This document shows positions 1-8,618 of a stretch of DNA of 64,000 bases, one piece after another. Source of the stretch: Clostridia bacterium. GTDB lineage: Bacteria > Bacillota > Clostridia > Oscillospirales > Butyricicoccaceae. Each line of letters opens with the position of its first letter. Position 1 is the stretch's first letter. A model generated the notes under the pieces. It did not search any database. It was given only the letters and a program-made list of their open reading frames with translations, and had not been told where the DNA came from. The position numbers were made by a program, and so were the translations under genes. Location: contig JAJPXP010000010.1 in the NCBI GenBank assembly GCA_021205365.1, forward strand, positions 116,880-180,879, read 5' to 3'.

Positions 1-87
1 TTTCTGGAGTATTTGCCAATATATAGAACAATTTTGGGGGCAGGAACGGATGCCGGCAGATTGCCCGCGCGGAAAAGTAATAGATAG

Positions 88-105
88 GATGAATAAATAT
101 CCATT
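88..105. promoter_or_regulatory. Putative ArgR operator (ARG box)
   Basis: Positions 90-103 read TGAATAAATATCCA. This matches 13 of 14 positions of the ARG-box core TGAATWWWWATTCA known from ArgR/AhrC targets. The site lies about 25 bp upstream of the argG -35 element, and AT-rich sequence to about 126 could hold a weaker second box. No argR gene lies in the window, so the regulator is inferred. Confidence 0.55.
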
Positions 106-129
106 TTATAAAATATTTAAAAGTTTTTC

Positions 130-158
130 TTGCATTCCGGCTATATCAGATATATAAT
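130..158 (+). promoter_or_regulatory. Sigma-A-type promoter of the arg cluster
   Basis: TTGCAT at 130-135 and TATAAT at 153-158 are separated by 17 bp. The transcript would start near 165 and carry a leader of about 90 nt before argG. I see no T-box (no specifier stem or TGG-containing T-box bulge) in this leader. Confidence 0.75.
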
Positions 159-254
159 ATGGTCATGACAAAAACAGGGCGGTTGGAACGGTAAAAACGC
201 GGATTTTGCGCTTTGCACAAAACAAATCGTCTATTTCATGGAGGAATATATAAA

Positions 255-1514
255 ATGTCTACTGCTACTAAGGATATCACCATTAAGAAGGCCGCACTCG
301 CATATTCCGGCGGTCTGGATACTTCCGTACTGATCCCGTGGCTGAAGGAAAACTATGGCTGCGAGGTCATTGCGATCTCCGGCAATGTCGGCCAGGCTGG
401 CGAGCTGGATGGCCTGGAGGAAAAGGCTCTGGCTACCGGCGCTTCCAAGCTGTACGTTATGGATCTGACCAAGGAATTTATCGATGACTATATCATCCCG
501 ACCATGAAGGCTGGCGCTGATTACGAAGGCTACCTGCTGGGCACCTCCTTTGCACGTCCGATCATTGCAAAGGAACTGGTTAAGATCGCGAAGGCAGAGG
601 GCTGTGACACCATCGTTCATGGCTGCACCGGCAAGGGCAATGACCAGGTTCGTTTCGAGCTGGCAATCAAGGCATTTGCTCCTGAAATGCAGGTCCTGGC
701 TCCGTGGAGATTCTGGGAGCTGGACAGCCGTGACAAGGAAATCGATTACGCAGAAGCACATAACATCCCGCTGAAGATCAAGCGTGAGACAAACTACTCC
801 AAGGATAAGAACATCTGGCATCTGTCCCATGAGGGACTGGATCTGGAGGATCCGGCAAACCAGCCGAAGTACGACGAGATTCTGGAGATGGGCGTTTCTC
901 CGGAAGCTGCTCCGGACAAGCCGACCTATGTAACCATCCACTTCGAGCAGGGTGTTCCGACTGCTGTTGACGGTGTTGAGATGGATTCCGTTGCTCTGCT
1001 GACCAAGCTGAATGAGCTGGGCGGTGCAAACGGCGTCGGCCTGCTGGATGTTGTAGAAAACCGTCTGGTTGGCATGAAGAGCCGCGGCGTATATGAGACA
1101 CCGGGCGGCGCAATCATGTATGCAGCACACAAGAAGCTGGAAGAAATTACATTGGATAGAGAGACCGCACATTACAAGGCTCAGCTGGCTATGAAGTTCG
1201 GCGAGCTGGTATACAATGGCCAGTGGTACACCCCGCTGCGCAAGGCTATGAGCGCATTTGTTGATGAAACCCAGAAGACCGTTACCGGTGATGTAAAGCT
1301 GAAGTTGTATAAGGGCAACATTATCCCAGCTGCTGTCACCTCTCCGTACAGCCTGCACTCTGAGGCTATGGCTACCTTTGATGCAGACGAAGCATACAAC
1401 CATGCAGATTCTGAAGGCTTTATCAACCTGTATGGCCTGCCGCTGAAGGTCCGTGCGATGAATGACGCTGCACTGCAGAAGTCCCAGGGTCTTGCTTTCC
1501 CGACTGTAGAGTAA
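255..1514 (+). CDS. argG: Argininosuccinate synthase
   Basis: ArgG condenses citrulline and aspartate with ATP to give argininosuccinate, the penultimate step of arginine synthesis, in the cytoplasm. The 419-residue length is normal for the family. Near the N-terminus, [10 protein letters not shown] is the ATP-pyrophosphatase P-loop, and later [16 protein letters not shown] (here [12 protein letters not shown]) and NIWHLSHEG segments fit the citrulline/aspartate-binding region. An in-frame ATG at 213 exists, but GGAGG at 240-244 sits correctly before the ATG at 255, so 255 is chosen. It is the first gene of argG-H-C-J-B-D-F and is likely repressed by arginine through the ARG-box-like site upstream. 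Confidence 0.97.
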   Translation: MSTATKDITIKKAALAYSGGLDTSVLIPWLKENYGCEVIAISGNVGQAGELDGLEEKALATGASKLYVMDLTKEFIDDYIIPTMKAGADYEGYLLGTSFARPIIAKELVKIAKAEGCDTIVHGCTGKGNDQVRFELAIKAFAPEMQVLAPWRFWELDSRDKEIDYAEAHNIPLKIKRETNYSKDKNIWHLSHEGLDLEDPANQPKYDEILEMGVSPEAAPDKPTYVTIHFEQGVPTAVDGVEMDSVALLTKLNELGGANGVGLLDVVENRLVGMKSRGVYETPGGAIMYAAHKKLEEITLDRETAHYKAQLAMKFGELVYNGQWYTPLRKAMSAFVDETQKTVTGDVKLKLYKGNIIPAAVTSPYSLHSEAMATFDADEAYNHADSEGFINLYGLPLKVRAMNDAALQKSQGLAFPTVE

Positions 1515-1548
1515 TTTAAAACTGATATCGGAAACGATTGCTGCAATC

Positions 1549-1569
1549 GGGCGGACTGTCTGTCCGCCC
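1549..1569 (+). other. Intergenic hairpin between argG and argH
   Basis: GGGCGGAC at 1549-1556 pairs with GTCCGCCC at 1562-1569 around a 5-nt loop. No T-run follows, so it is more likely an RNA processing, stability or weak attenuation element than a classic terminator. Confidence 0.5.
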
Positions 1570-1663
1570 ATTGTGCATTTTATAAGAAGATTCCCCGCAG
1601 TACAATTTGCTGCATATATTACGAAATACCGGCGCGTGCCGGAGGATAAGGAGAAAATCCACC

Positions 1664-3082
1664 ATGAAGCTTTGGGCTGGACGTTTTCAGAAGGAAACAA
1701 ATGACGTTGTAAATGACTTTAACTCTTCCATTCAGTTTGATGGACGCCTGTACCGTGAGGATATCACCGGTTCCATCGCACATGCCACCATGCTGGGCAA
1801 ACAGGGCATCATCGAGGCGCATGAATCGGAAAAGATTGTGGAAGGTCTGAAGGAAATCCTCAACGAAATCGAAAATGAGGATCTGGACGTATTCAACCCG
1901 GAATACGAAGATATCCACATGAATGTGGAGGTTGCACTGACCAACCGGATCGGCGCTACCGGCAAGCGTCTGCACACCGCGCGTTCGAGAAATGACCAGG
2001 TAGCGCTGGACATGCGTATGTATGTCAAGAAGGAAATCTGCGAGATCATGCAGCTGGCAATTGCCTTTGAAAAGGAGCTGGTTGCCAAGGCAAAGGAAAA
2101 CCTTGACACCGTTATGCCGGGCTACACGCATCTGCAGCGTGCGCAGCCAACTACCTTTGGCCATTACATGATGGCATACGCACAGATGCTGCGCCGTGAT
2201 ATTTCCAGACTGGAAGATTGCTATGAGCGCATGGATGAGATGCCGTTGGGTTCCGGTGCACTGGCTTCCACGACGTATCCGATTGACCGCCAGTTTGTGT
2301 GCGACCAGCTGGGCTTTGCACGTGTAACCGAAAACTCCCTGGACGGTGTATCTGACCGTGACTACTGTATTGAGCTGATGAGCTGCCTGTCCATGATGAT
2401 GATGCACCTTTCCCGTCTGTCGGAAGAGGTTATTTCCTGGTGCTCCTGGGAGTGGCGTTTTGCAGAGCTGGATGATGCATATTCCACCGGCTCATCCATC
2501 ATGCCGCAGAAGAAGAACCCGGATGTATGCGAACTGATTCGCGGCAAGACCGGCCGTGTTTATGGTGATCTGATGACGCTGATGACCACGATGAAGGCAT
2601 TGCCGCTGGCATATAACAAAGATATGCAGGAAGACAAGGAATGTGTGTTTGATGCGATTGACACGGTAAAGCAGTGCCTCGAGGTATTTGCACCGATGTT
2701 CCGTACCATGACCCTGCGCAAGAAGAACATGCGTAAGGCGGCAAGCCGTGGCTTTATCAATGCCACCGACTGCGCAGATTACCTGACCAAGAAGGGTGTA
2801 CCGTTCCGCGATGCCTATATGATCGTCGGCAGACTGGTCAACACCTGTATCCGTTCGGATGAGACGCTGGAAACCATGACGCTGAAGGACTTCAAGTCGA
2901 TTTCCAATGAGTTTGGCCCGGATGTATATGATGCACTGGATTTGAAGACCTGTGTAGAGGGCCGTTCTGTCATCGGTGGCCCGGCACCGAAGGAAGTTTC
3001 CCGTCAGATCAGCAAAATAGAAGCTTTCCTGGAAGATGCACAAGCGCAGCTGGCTGATATGCGTGCTGGTCTGCGCACGTAA
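1664..3082 (+). CDS. argH: Argininosuccinate lyase
   Basis: ArgH splits argininosuccinate into arginine and fumarate. The protein is 472 residues, the usual size of the fumarase/aspartase-superfamily lyase. The N-terminal LWAGRF, the HTARSRNDQVA segment, PGYTHLQRAQPTTFGH (catalytic His region) and the signature loop GSSIMPQKKNPDVCE are all present. An in-frame ATG at 1607 lacks a ribosome site. GGAGGATAAGGAG at 1641-1653 selects the ATG at 1664. The gene follows argG after about 150 nt containing a hairpin and is read in the same direction, so co-transcription is likely. Confidence 0.97.
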   Translation: MKLWAGRFQKETNDVVNDFNSSIQFDGRLYREDITGSIAHATMLGKQGIIEAHESEKIVEGLKEILNEIENEDLDVFNPEYEDIHMNVEVALTNRIGATGKRLHTARSRNDQVALDMRMYVKKEICEIMQLAIAFEKELVAKAKENLDTVMPGYTHLQRAQPTTFGHYMMAYAQMLRRDISRLEDCYERMDEMPLGSGALASTTYPIDRQFVCDQLGFARVTENSLDGVSDRDYCIELMSCLSMMMMHLSRLSEEVISWCSWEWRFAELDDAYSTGSSIMPQKKNPDVCELIRGKTGRVYGDLMTLMTTMKALPLAYNKDMQEDKECVFDAIDTVKQCLEVFAPMFRTMTLRKKNMRKAASRGFINATDCADYLTKKGVPFRDAYMIVGRLVNTCIRSDETLETMTLKDFKSISNEFGPDVYDALDLKTCVEGRSVIGGPAPKEVSRQISKIEAFLEDAQAQLADMRAGLRT

Positions 3083-3097
3083 GACAGGAGGAACGTG

Positions 3098-4036
3098 ATG
3101 AAGCCTGTTGTTTATATTGATGGCAAAGAGGGAACCACTGGTTTACAGATTTTTGAACGCCTTGGTTCCCGTGACGATATTACGTTAATTCTCATTGATG
3201 AGGATAAGCGTAAGGATACCGAAGAACGCAAAAAGTTTATCAATGCGGCAGATATTGTATTCCTGTGCCTGCCGGATGCAGCGGCAAGGGAAGCTGTTGC
3301 ACTCTGTGAGAATGATAAGATCCGATTTATTGATGCTTCTACAGCACACCGCACCAACCCTGCATGGGATTACGGTTTTGCGGAGCTGTCCGATGCCCAT
3401 CGTGCAGCGATTCAGGTATCGAAAAGGGTTGCAAATCCGGGCTGTCATGCTTCCGGCTTTATTTCCTCGGTATATCCGCTGGTCAAGCTGGGGATCATCC
3501 CGGCAGATTATCCCCTGACCTGCTCATCCCTGACCGGCTATTCCGGCGGCGGCAAAAAGCTGATTGCGGAATATGAGGACAAAAACCGTGACCCGCGTCA
3601 TGATTCCCACCGCATTTACGGCACGGCGCTGAAGCATAAACATCTGCCGGAAATGTTACACGTCTGCGGGCTGAAAACTGCACCGGTCTTTGTGCCGATT
3701 CTCGGAGATTTCTACAAGGGCATGGCATCCACGATCATGCTGCATAATAAGCTCCTGCCAGGCGAACCGACCGCACAGGATATCCATGAAAAGCTGGCAG
3801 AATACTATGCAGGACAGGAGCTGGTAAGTGTTGCACCGTTTGGCGGTGAAGAGCCTGTGATTTACGCCAATACACTGGCAGGACATGACAGCTTACAGCT
3901 GATTGTCTGTGGACATGAGGAACAGACGATTGTCACAGCGCTGTTTGACAACCTTGGCAAGGGCGCATCCGGCGCCGCAGTGCAGAACATGAACCTGATG
4001 CTGGGTTTTGAAGAGACGGCAGGATTGACAAAGTAA
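3098..4036 (+). CDS. argC: N-acetyl-gamma-glutamyl-phosphate reductase
   Basis: ArgC reduces N-acetylglutamyl-phosphate to the semialdehyde with NADPH, the third step of the acetylated ornithine route. The 312-residue length and the sequence (YIDGKEGTTGLQIFERL at the N-terminus, catalytic Cys in VANPGCHASGF, YSGGGKK) indicate the shorter type-2 ArgC rather than the longer AGPR of B. subtilis. AGGAGG at 3086-3091 is 6 nt from the ATG at 3098 and only 3 nt from an in-frame GTG at 3095, so the ATG is preferred. Its start lies 15 nt after the argH stop. Confidence 0.95.
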   Translation: MKPVVYIDGKEGTTGLQIFERLGSRDDITLILIDEDKRKDTEERKKFINAADIVFLCLPDAAAREAVALCENDKIRFIDASTAHRTNPAWDYGFAELSDAHRAAIQVSKRVANPGCHASGFISSVYPLVKLGIIPADYPLTCSSLTGYSGGGKKLIAEYEDKNRDPRHDSHRIYGTALKHKHLPEMLHVCGLKTAPVFVPILGDFYKGMASTIMLHNKLLPGEPTAQDIHEKLAEYYAGQELVSVAPFGGEEPVIYANTLAGHDSLQLIVCGHEEQTIVTALFDNLGKGASGAAVQNMNLMLGFEETAGLTK

Positions 4037-4065
4037 GAACGTTATTGAAATATCGTGTGGAGCAA

Positions 4066-4092
4066 AAGGCTCCCTTTGTTGGGGGGAGCCTT
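4066..4092 (+). other. Hairpin between argC and argJ
   Basis: AAGGCTCCC at 4066-4074 pairs perfectly with GGGAGCCTT at 4084-4092. No U-tract follows. It looks like an intra-operon stem that could set relative expression, rather than a full terminator. Confidence 0.5.
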
Positions 4093-4112
4093 ATGAAAAG
4101 AGGGACTACCAT

Positions 4113-5333
4113 ATGAAAAAAATTGAAGGCGGCGTCTGTGCCGCAAAGGGCTATCGTGCAGCCGGCATCCATTGTGGTGTCAAGGAAAACAGCCCGAAGG
4201 ATAAGAATGATCTCGCACTGATTGTCAGTGATGTAGCTGCGGCTACCGCAGCAACTTTTACCAATAACCGCGTAAAGGCGGCTCCGCTGTATGTCTGCAT
4301 GCAGCATCTGGAAAATGGCATTGCGCAGGCAATTGTTGCCAATTCCGGCAATGCGAATGCCTGTGCACCGAATGGCATGGACAATGCAAACCGCATGGCG
4401 GCAGCAGCAGCCAAGGCAGCAGGCATTGAGGAAGAGCTGGTTCTGGTCAGCTCTACAGGCGTCATCGGCCAGCGTCTGAACATCGAAGCGATTGAAGCAC
4501 ATATGGATGAGCTGGCAGCGAAGCTGTCTACAGATGGTTCCGCAGCGGCAAACAATGCCATTATGACCACAGACCTTGTGGAAAAGGCTGCTGCTGTAGA
4601 GTTTACCTGCGGCGGCAAGACCTGCCGCATCGGCGGCATCGCAAAGGGCTCCGGCATGATTCACCCGAATATGGGTACGATGCTGTGCTATATCACCACC
4701 GACTGTGCAGTTGACCCGTCCATTCTGCGCACGGCGCTGCAGGACGTGGTTGCGCATACCTTCAACCGCATTTCGGTAGACGGTGATACCTCCACCAACG
4801 ATACCTGTGTTGTTATGGCAAACGGTATGGCTGGCAATGAGCTGATCGACTGGAAGAATGAGGATTATCACGTATTTTATGCGGCCCTGTATGAGGTTGC
4901 GCTGACACTTGCAAAGAAGATGGCGGCAGACGGCGAAGGTGCTTCCCGCCTGATTTCGTGTACCGTCAAGAACTCCCGCGCGGAGGAATATGCTGAGCGT
5001 CTGGCAAAAGCAGTTATCGCATCCAGCCTTGTCAAGGCGGCTATGTTCGGTGCAGACGCAAACTGGGGACGTGTTCTGTGCGCCATGGGCTATTCCAAGG
5101 CACCATTCCGCCCGGAATATGTTACCATTGGCTTCTCCAGCGCAGCAGGCTCTATCACAGTTTGCCAGAACGGCAGAGGACTGGAGTTTGATGAGGATAT
5201 CGCAAAGAAGGTCCTGCTGGAGAAGGAAGTTTCCATTGATGTGGATATTCAGGAAGGCGATGCAGAGGCAACTGCCTATGGCTGTGATCTGACCTATGAT
5301 TATGTCAGGATCAACGGTGACTACCGCACGTAA
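4113..5333 (+). CDS. argJ: Bifunctional ornithine acetyltransferase / N-acetylglutamate synthase
   Basis: ArgJ moves the acetyl group from N-acetylornithine to glutamate, closing the acetyl cycle. Many homologues also make N-acetylglutamate from acetyl-CoA. The 406-residue precursor contains AATFTNNRVKAAPL, ANSGNANAC and SSTGVIGQRL. It also has the autocleavage segment KGSGMIHPNMGTML, whose Thr before Met-Leu is the new N-terminus of the beta chain. C-terminal CAMGYSKAPF fits the family. No argA or argE is present in the window, which agrees with the cyclic pathway. The start has an AGAGGG ribosome site and lies about 75 nt after argC across a hairpin. Confidence 0.96.
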   Translation: MKKIEGGVCAAKGYRAAGIHCGVKENSPKDKNDLALIVSDVAAATAATFTNNRVKAAPLYVCMQHLENGIAQAIVANSGNANACAPNGMDNANRMAAAAAKAAGIEEELVLVSSTGVIGQRLNIEAIEAHMDELAAKLSTDGSAAANNAIMTTDLVEKAAAVEFTCGGKTCRIGGIAKGSGMIHPNMGTMLCYITTDCAVDPSILRTALQDVVAHTFNRISVDGDTSTNDTCVVMANGMAGNELIDWKNEDYHVFYAALYEVALTLAKKMAADGEGASRLISCTVKNSRAEEYAERLAKAVIASSLVKAAMFGADANWGRVLCAMGYSKAPFRPEYVTIGFSSAAGSITVCQNGRGLEFDEDIAKKVLLEKEVSIDVDIQEGDAEATAYGCDLTYDYVRINGDYRT

Positions 5334-5347
5334 CCGGAGGGGCAAAC

Positions 5348-6226
5348 ATGGCTGAATTATCAGAAGAAATGATGCTGAACCGTGCGCAGGTGCTGATTGA
5401 GGCACTGCCGCACATTCAGAAATATTACGGCAAAACTGTCGTTGTCAAATACGGCGGCAATGCTATGATTAATGAAAAACTGAAGGATGCTGTTATCCAT
5501 GACATTGTTTTGCTGAGCCTTGTGGGTGTTCACGTTGTCGTTGTACACGGCGGCGGCCCGGAGATCAGCAGCATGCTGAAAAAGATCGGCAAAAAGTCCG
5601 AATTTGTCAAGGGCCTGCGTTACACTGACCGTGAAACCATGGACATTGTGCAGATGATTTTGTGCGGCAAGGTAAATAAGGACCTGGTATCCCTGCTCGG
5701 CAATGCAGGAGGTGCAGGTGTCGGCCTGAGCGGCATGGACGGCGGATTATTTCAGGCAGTGCGCAAGGTTGACCCGGATGGAACGGATTATGGCTATGTA
5801 GGCAAAATTGTCAAGGTAAATCCGGCGCCGGTGCTCGATATGCTGGAGCACGACTATATTCCGGTTATCTCTACAGTTGCACTGGGTATTGATGATGATA
5901 CCAACTATAATATCAATGCAGACCTGGCGGCTGCCAAGCTGGCGGTTGCCCTACAGGCAGAAAAGCTGATTCTGCTGACAGATGTACGCGGCCTTTTGCT
6001 GGACCGCAATGATGAAAGCACCCTGCTGCCGGAGCTGAAGGTTTCCGCAGTGCCGAAGCTGATTAAAGACGGGGTTATTGCCGGCGGCATGATCCCGAAG
6101 GTTGACTGCTGTGTGGAAGCTGTACGTGAGGGCGTCCATCAGGCCAATATTCAGGATGGACGCGTGGAGCATTCCATCCTGATTGAGCTGTTCAGCGATC
6201 AGGGTGTCGGCACGATGTTCTATTGA
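5348..6226 (+). CDS. argB: Acetylglutamate kinase
   Basis: ArgB phosphorylates N-acetylglutamate, the committed and usually feedback-controlled step. The 292-residue sequence has KYGGNAM (nucleotide-binding Lys), VVVHGGGPEIS (glycine-rich loop) and the C-terminal GGMIPKVDCCVEAV. An N-terminal helix of about 20 residues precedes the kinase fold. In this family such a helix marks the hexameric, arginine-inhibited form, so feedback inhibition is inferred. The gene starts 14 nt after argJ with a GGAGG site. Confidence 0.96.
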   Translation: MAELSEEMMLNRAQVLIEALPHIQKYYGKTVVVKYGGNAMINEKLKDAVIHDIVLLSLVGVHVVVVHGGGPEISSMLKKIGKKSEFVKGLRYTDRETMDIVQMILCGKVNKDLVSLLGNAGGAGVGLSGMDGGLFQAVRKVDPDGTDYGYVGKIVKVNPAPVLDMLEHDYIPVISTVALGIDDDTNYNINADLAAAKLAVALQAEKLILLTDVRGLLLDRNDESTLLPELKVSAVPKLIKDGVIAGGMIPKVDCCVEAVREGVHQANIQDGRVEHSILIELFSDQGVGTMFY

Positions 6227-6244
6227 TAGAAGGGAAAGACAATC

Positions 6245-7429
6245 ATGACATATAATGAGCTCAAGGAGCAGGAAAACCAGTATGTAATGAATACCTATGG
6301 ACGTTTTGCCATTGCGATGGATCATGGCGAAGGCGCCCAGCTGTGGGATGCAGAGGGGAAGCGTTACATTGATCTGACCAGCGGCATCGGCGTATGCTGC
6401 CTTGGTTATAATAATGAGAAAATTATCGATGCGATTACGCAGCAGGCACACAAGCTGATGCATGTGTCCAATCTGTTCACCACGGAACCGATGGTACAGG
6501 TTGCCAAGACATTGGTTGAACAGACCGGCATGGGAAAGGTGTTCTTTTCTAATTCCGGAGCTGAGTCCAACGAAGGCATGATTAAGCTGGCGCGTAAGTA
6601 TTCGTATGACAAATATGGCGAAGGCCGTGCGGAAATTGTAACGCTGTACAATTCGTTCCATGGACGCACTGTTACCACGCTGAAGGCAACCGGACAGGAT
6701 AAATTCCATCAGTATTTCTTCCCGTTTACAGAAGGCTTTGCGTATGCGAAGGCAAATGATTTTGAATCGGTCAAGGCTGCTGTCAATGCGCATACCTGCG
6801 CGGTTATGATGGAATTGATTCAGGGCGAAGGCGGCGTCATGCCGCTGGATCAGGAATTTGTCAAGCAGGTTGCAGCATATTGCCGTGAAAACGATCTGCT
6901 GCTGCTGGTTGATGAAGTGCAGACCGGCATCGGCAGAACCGGTTCCCTGTTCTGCTTCCAGCAGTACGGCATCCAGCCGGATGTTGTATCCATGGCAAAG
7001 GGGCTTGGCGGCGGCGTGCCGATTGGTGCGGTCATGGCGTCCAAGACCTGCGAAAATGTTCTGGGTCCGGGAACCCATGCCACTACCTTTGGCGGAACCC
7101 CGATGATTTGTGCCGCTGCGAATGCCGTGCTGTCGGAAGTAACGCAGCCGGAATTCCTGCAGTCTGTCAGGGAAAAGGGCGAATACTTCAAAAAACAGCT
7201 GCTGGCTATGGGTGCTGATAAAATTCAGGATGTCCGCGGCATGGGCCTGATGGTAGGTATTGTTGTTGACCCGGAGGAACGTGCAGCGCTGGTAGCTGAA
7301 ATTATGGATAAGGGTGTCCTTGTTCTGACAGCAGGTACCAATGTCATCCGTCTGCTGCCGCCGCTGTCCATTTCCTATGAGGAAATCGATGAAGCGCTGG
7401 CTGTGATGAAGACAGTATTCTGTAAATAA
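6245..7429 (+). CDS. argD: Acetylornithine aminotransferase
   Basis: ArgD is a PLP enzyme of the class-III aminotransferases that makes N-acetylornithine from the semialdehyde using glutamate. The 394 residues include SNSGAESNEGMIKLAR, NSFHGRT, LLLVDEVQTGIGRTG (PLP-contacting Asp) and the Schiff-base lysine in SMAKGLGGGVPIGA. The start codon lies 18 nt after argB with GAAGGGAAAG as ribosome site. Members of this family can also act on succinyl-diaminopimelate, but the arg context makes ArgD the primary role. Confidence 0.95.
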   Translation: MTYNELKEQENQYVMNTYGRFAIAMDHGEGAQLWDAEGKRYIDLTSGIGVCCLGYNNEKIIDAITQQAHKLMHVSNLFTTEPMVQVAKTLVEQTGMGKVFFSNSGAESNEGMIKLARKYSYDKYGEGRAEIVTLYNSFHGRTVTTLKATGQDKFHQYFFPFTEGFAYAKANDFESVKAAVNAHTCAVMMELIQGEGGVMPLDQEFVKQVAAYCRENDLLLLVDEVQTGIGRTGSLFCFQQYGIQPDVVSMAKGLGGGVPIGAVMASKTCENVLGPGTHATTFGGTPMICAAANAVLSEVTQPEFLQSVREKGEYFKKQLLAMGADKIQDVRGMGLMVGIVVDPEERAALVAEIMDKGVLVLTAGTNVIRLLPPLSISYEEIDEALAVMKTVFCK

Positions 7430-7494
7430 AGTAAGAGGAAAACGATACAGAGCAGTCGCTCTGATGTATACAATATATTAGGAGTAAGAAGCAG

Positions 7495-8430
7495 ATGAAG
7501 AACCTTCTTAAGCTGCTCGACTGCTCAAAGGATGAAATTGTTTCTATCCTTGACCTGGCCGATCAGCTCAAATATGAAAAGAAGCACCATATCGCACACC
7601 GTATTCTGGAGGGCAAAAGCCTTGGCATGATCTTCCAGAAACCGTCTACCCGTACCCGCATTTCTTTTGAAGCGGGTATGTACCAGTTGGGCGGACAGGC
7701 CATGTTTCTAACACATCGCGATATGCAGATTGGACGCGGCGAGCCGATCCAGGATACCGCACGTGTCATGTCCCGCTACCTCGATGGTATGGTTGTCCGT
7801 ACCTATGACCAGCAGGAGGTAGAGACGCTGGCGGGCTATGGCTCGATTCCCGTTATCAATGGTCTGACCAATTTTGCGCATCCATGTCAGGTACTGGCTG
7901 ACCTGATGACCATCCGCGAGCATTTCGCACAGCTGGAAGGCCTGAAAATGGGATTTGTCGGTGATGGCTTCAATATGTGCAATTCTCTGATTGTCGGCTG
8001 TCTGAAGGCAGGGATGGAAGTTTCGGTTGCAACCCCAGTCGGTTATGAGCCGCATCCGGATGTCCTTGCTTTTGCAGAACAGATGCGGGCCGAAGGCGCA
8101 AAGTTTGAGCTGTCCAATGATGTGCATAAGGCTGCAGACAATGCCGATGTCCTGATTACCGACGCATGGACTGCGATGGGACAGGAGGAACAGGCAGAAC
8201 AGCGCCGGAAGGACTTCGCAGGCTTTACGGTAGATCATGACCTGCTTGCATGCTGCAAAGAGGGCGTCATGGTACAGCACTGTATGCCAGCATACCGCGG
8301 GGAAGAAATTTCTGCTGAGGTACTGGAAGAACATGCAGAAGAAATTTTTGAGGAATCGGAAAACCGCCTGCATGCCCAGAAGGCTGTCCTGGTTACGCTC
8401 ATGAGCGAGAAATATGAAATCCTTGGATAA
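7495..8430 (+). CDS. argF: Ornithine carbamoyltransferase
   Basis: ArgF joins ornithine and carbamoyl phosphate to citrulline, feeding argG at the other end of the same cluster. The 311-residue protein has the carbamoyl-phosphate motif STRTRISFE, the HPCQVLADLMT segment, GDGFNMCNSL and the ornithine-binding HCMPAYRGEE (HCLP equivalent). AGGAG at 7480-7484 precedes the ATG. The gap to argD is 65 nt and a strong terminator follows, so argF is the last gene of the block. No carAB is present here. Confidence 0.96.
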   Translation: MKNLLKLLDCSKDEIVSILDLADQLKYEKKHHIAHRILEGKSLGMIFQKPSTRTRISFEAGMYQLGGQAMFLTHRDMQIGRGEPIQDTARVMSRYLDGMVVRTYDQQEVETLAGYGSIPVINGLTNFAHPCQVLADLMTIREHFAQLEGLKMGFVGDGFNMCNSLIVGCLKAGMEVSVATPVGYEPHPDVLAFAEQMRAEGAKFELSNDVHKAADNADVLITDAWTAMGQEEQAEQRRKDFAGFTVDHDLLACCKEGVMVQHCMPAYRGEEISAEVLEEHAEEIFEESENRLHAQKAVLVTLMSEKYEILG

Positions 8431-8446
8431 ACTGGAAATGTTTTTC

Positions 8447-8484
8447 AGAGCACACTGTATATTTTGCAGTGTGCTCTTCTTTTT
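8447..8484 (+). terminator. Terminator of the arg cluster
   Basis: AGAGCACACTG at 8447-8457 pairs with CAGTGTGCTCT at 8467-8477, followed by TCTTTTT-type sequence. An 11-bp perfect stem with a T-run ends transcription after argF. Confidence 0.85.
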
Positions 8485-8558
8485 GGGGAAATACCGCCCG
8501 AAAAAATCGCTGCTTTATGCGATATATATGCAAAAGCAAAACAAAGGATGAGAAAAGA

Positions 8559-8587
8559 TAGACTTTTGCCTGCACATATGTTACAAT
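8559..8587 (+). promoter_or_regulatory. Probable promoter of the transglutaminase/SLH gene
   Basis: TAGACT at 8559-8564 and TACAAT at 8582-8587 have 17-bp spacing. The -10 covers an in-frame ATG at 8586, which argues that translation starts downstream at GTG 8619. Confidence 0.4.
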
Positions 8588-8618
8588 GGGAATACCCCAG
8601 AAGGAAAAGAGGGATAGC

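Noticed and set aside
159..254. A T-box or other riboswitch before argG
   Set aside because: The leader is only about 90 nt and shows no T-box sequence, specifier stem or terminator/antiterminator pair.
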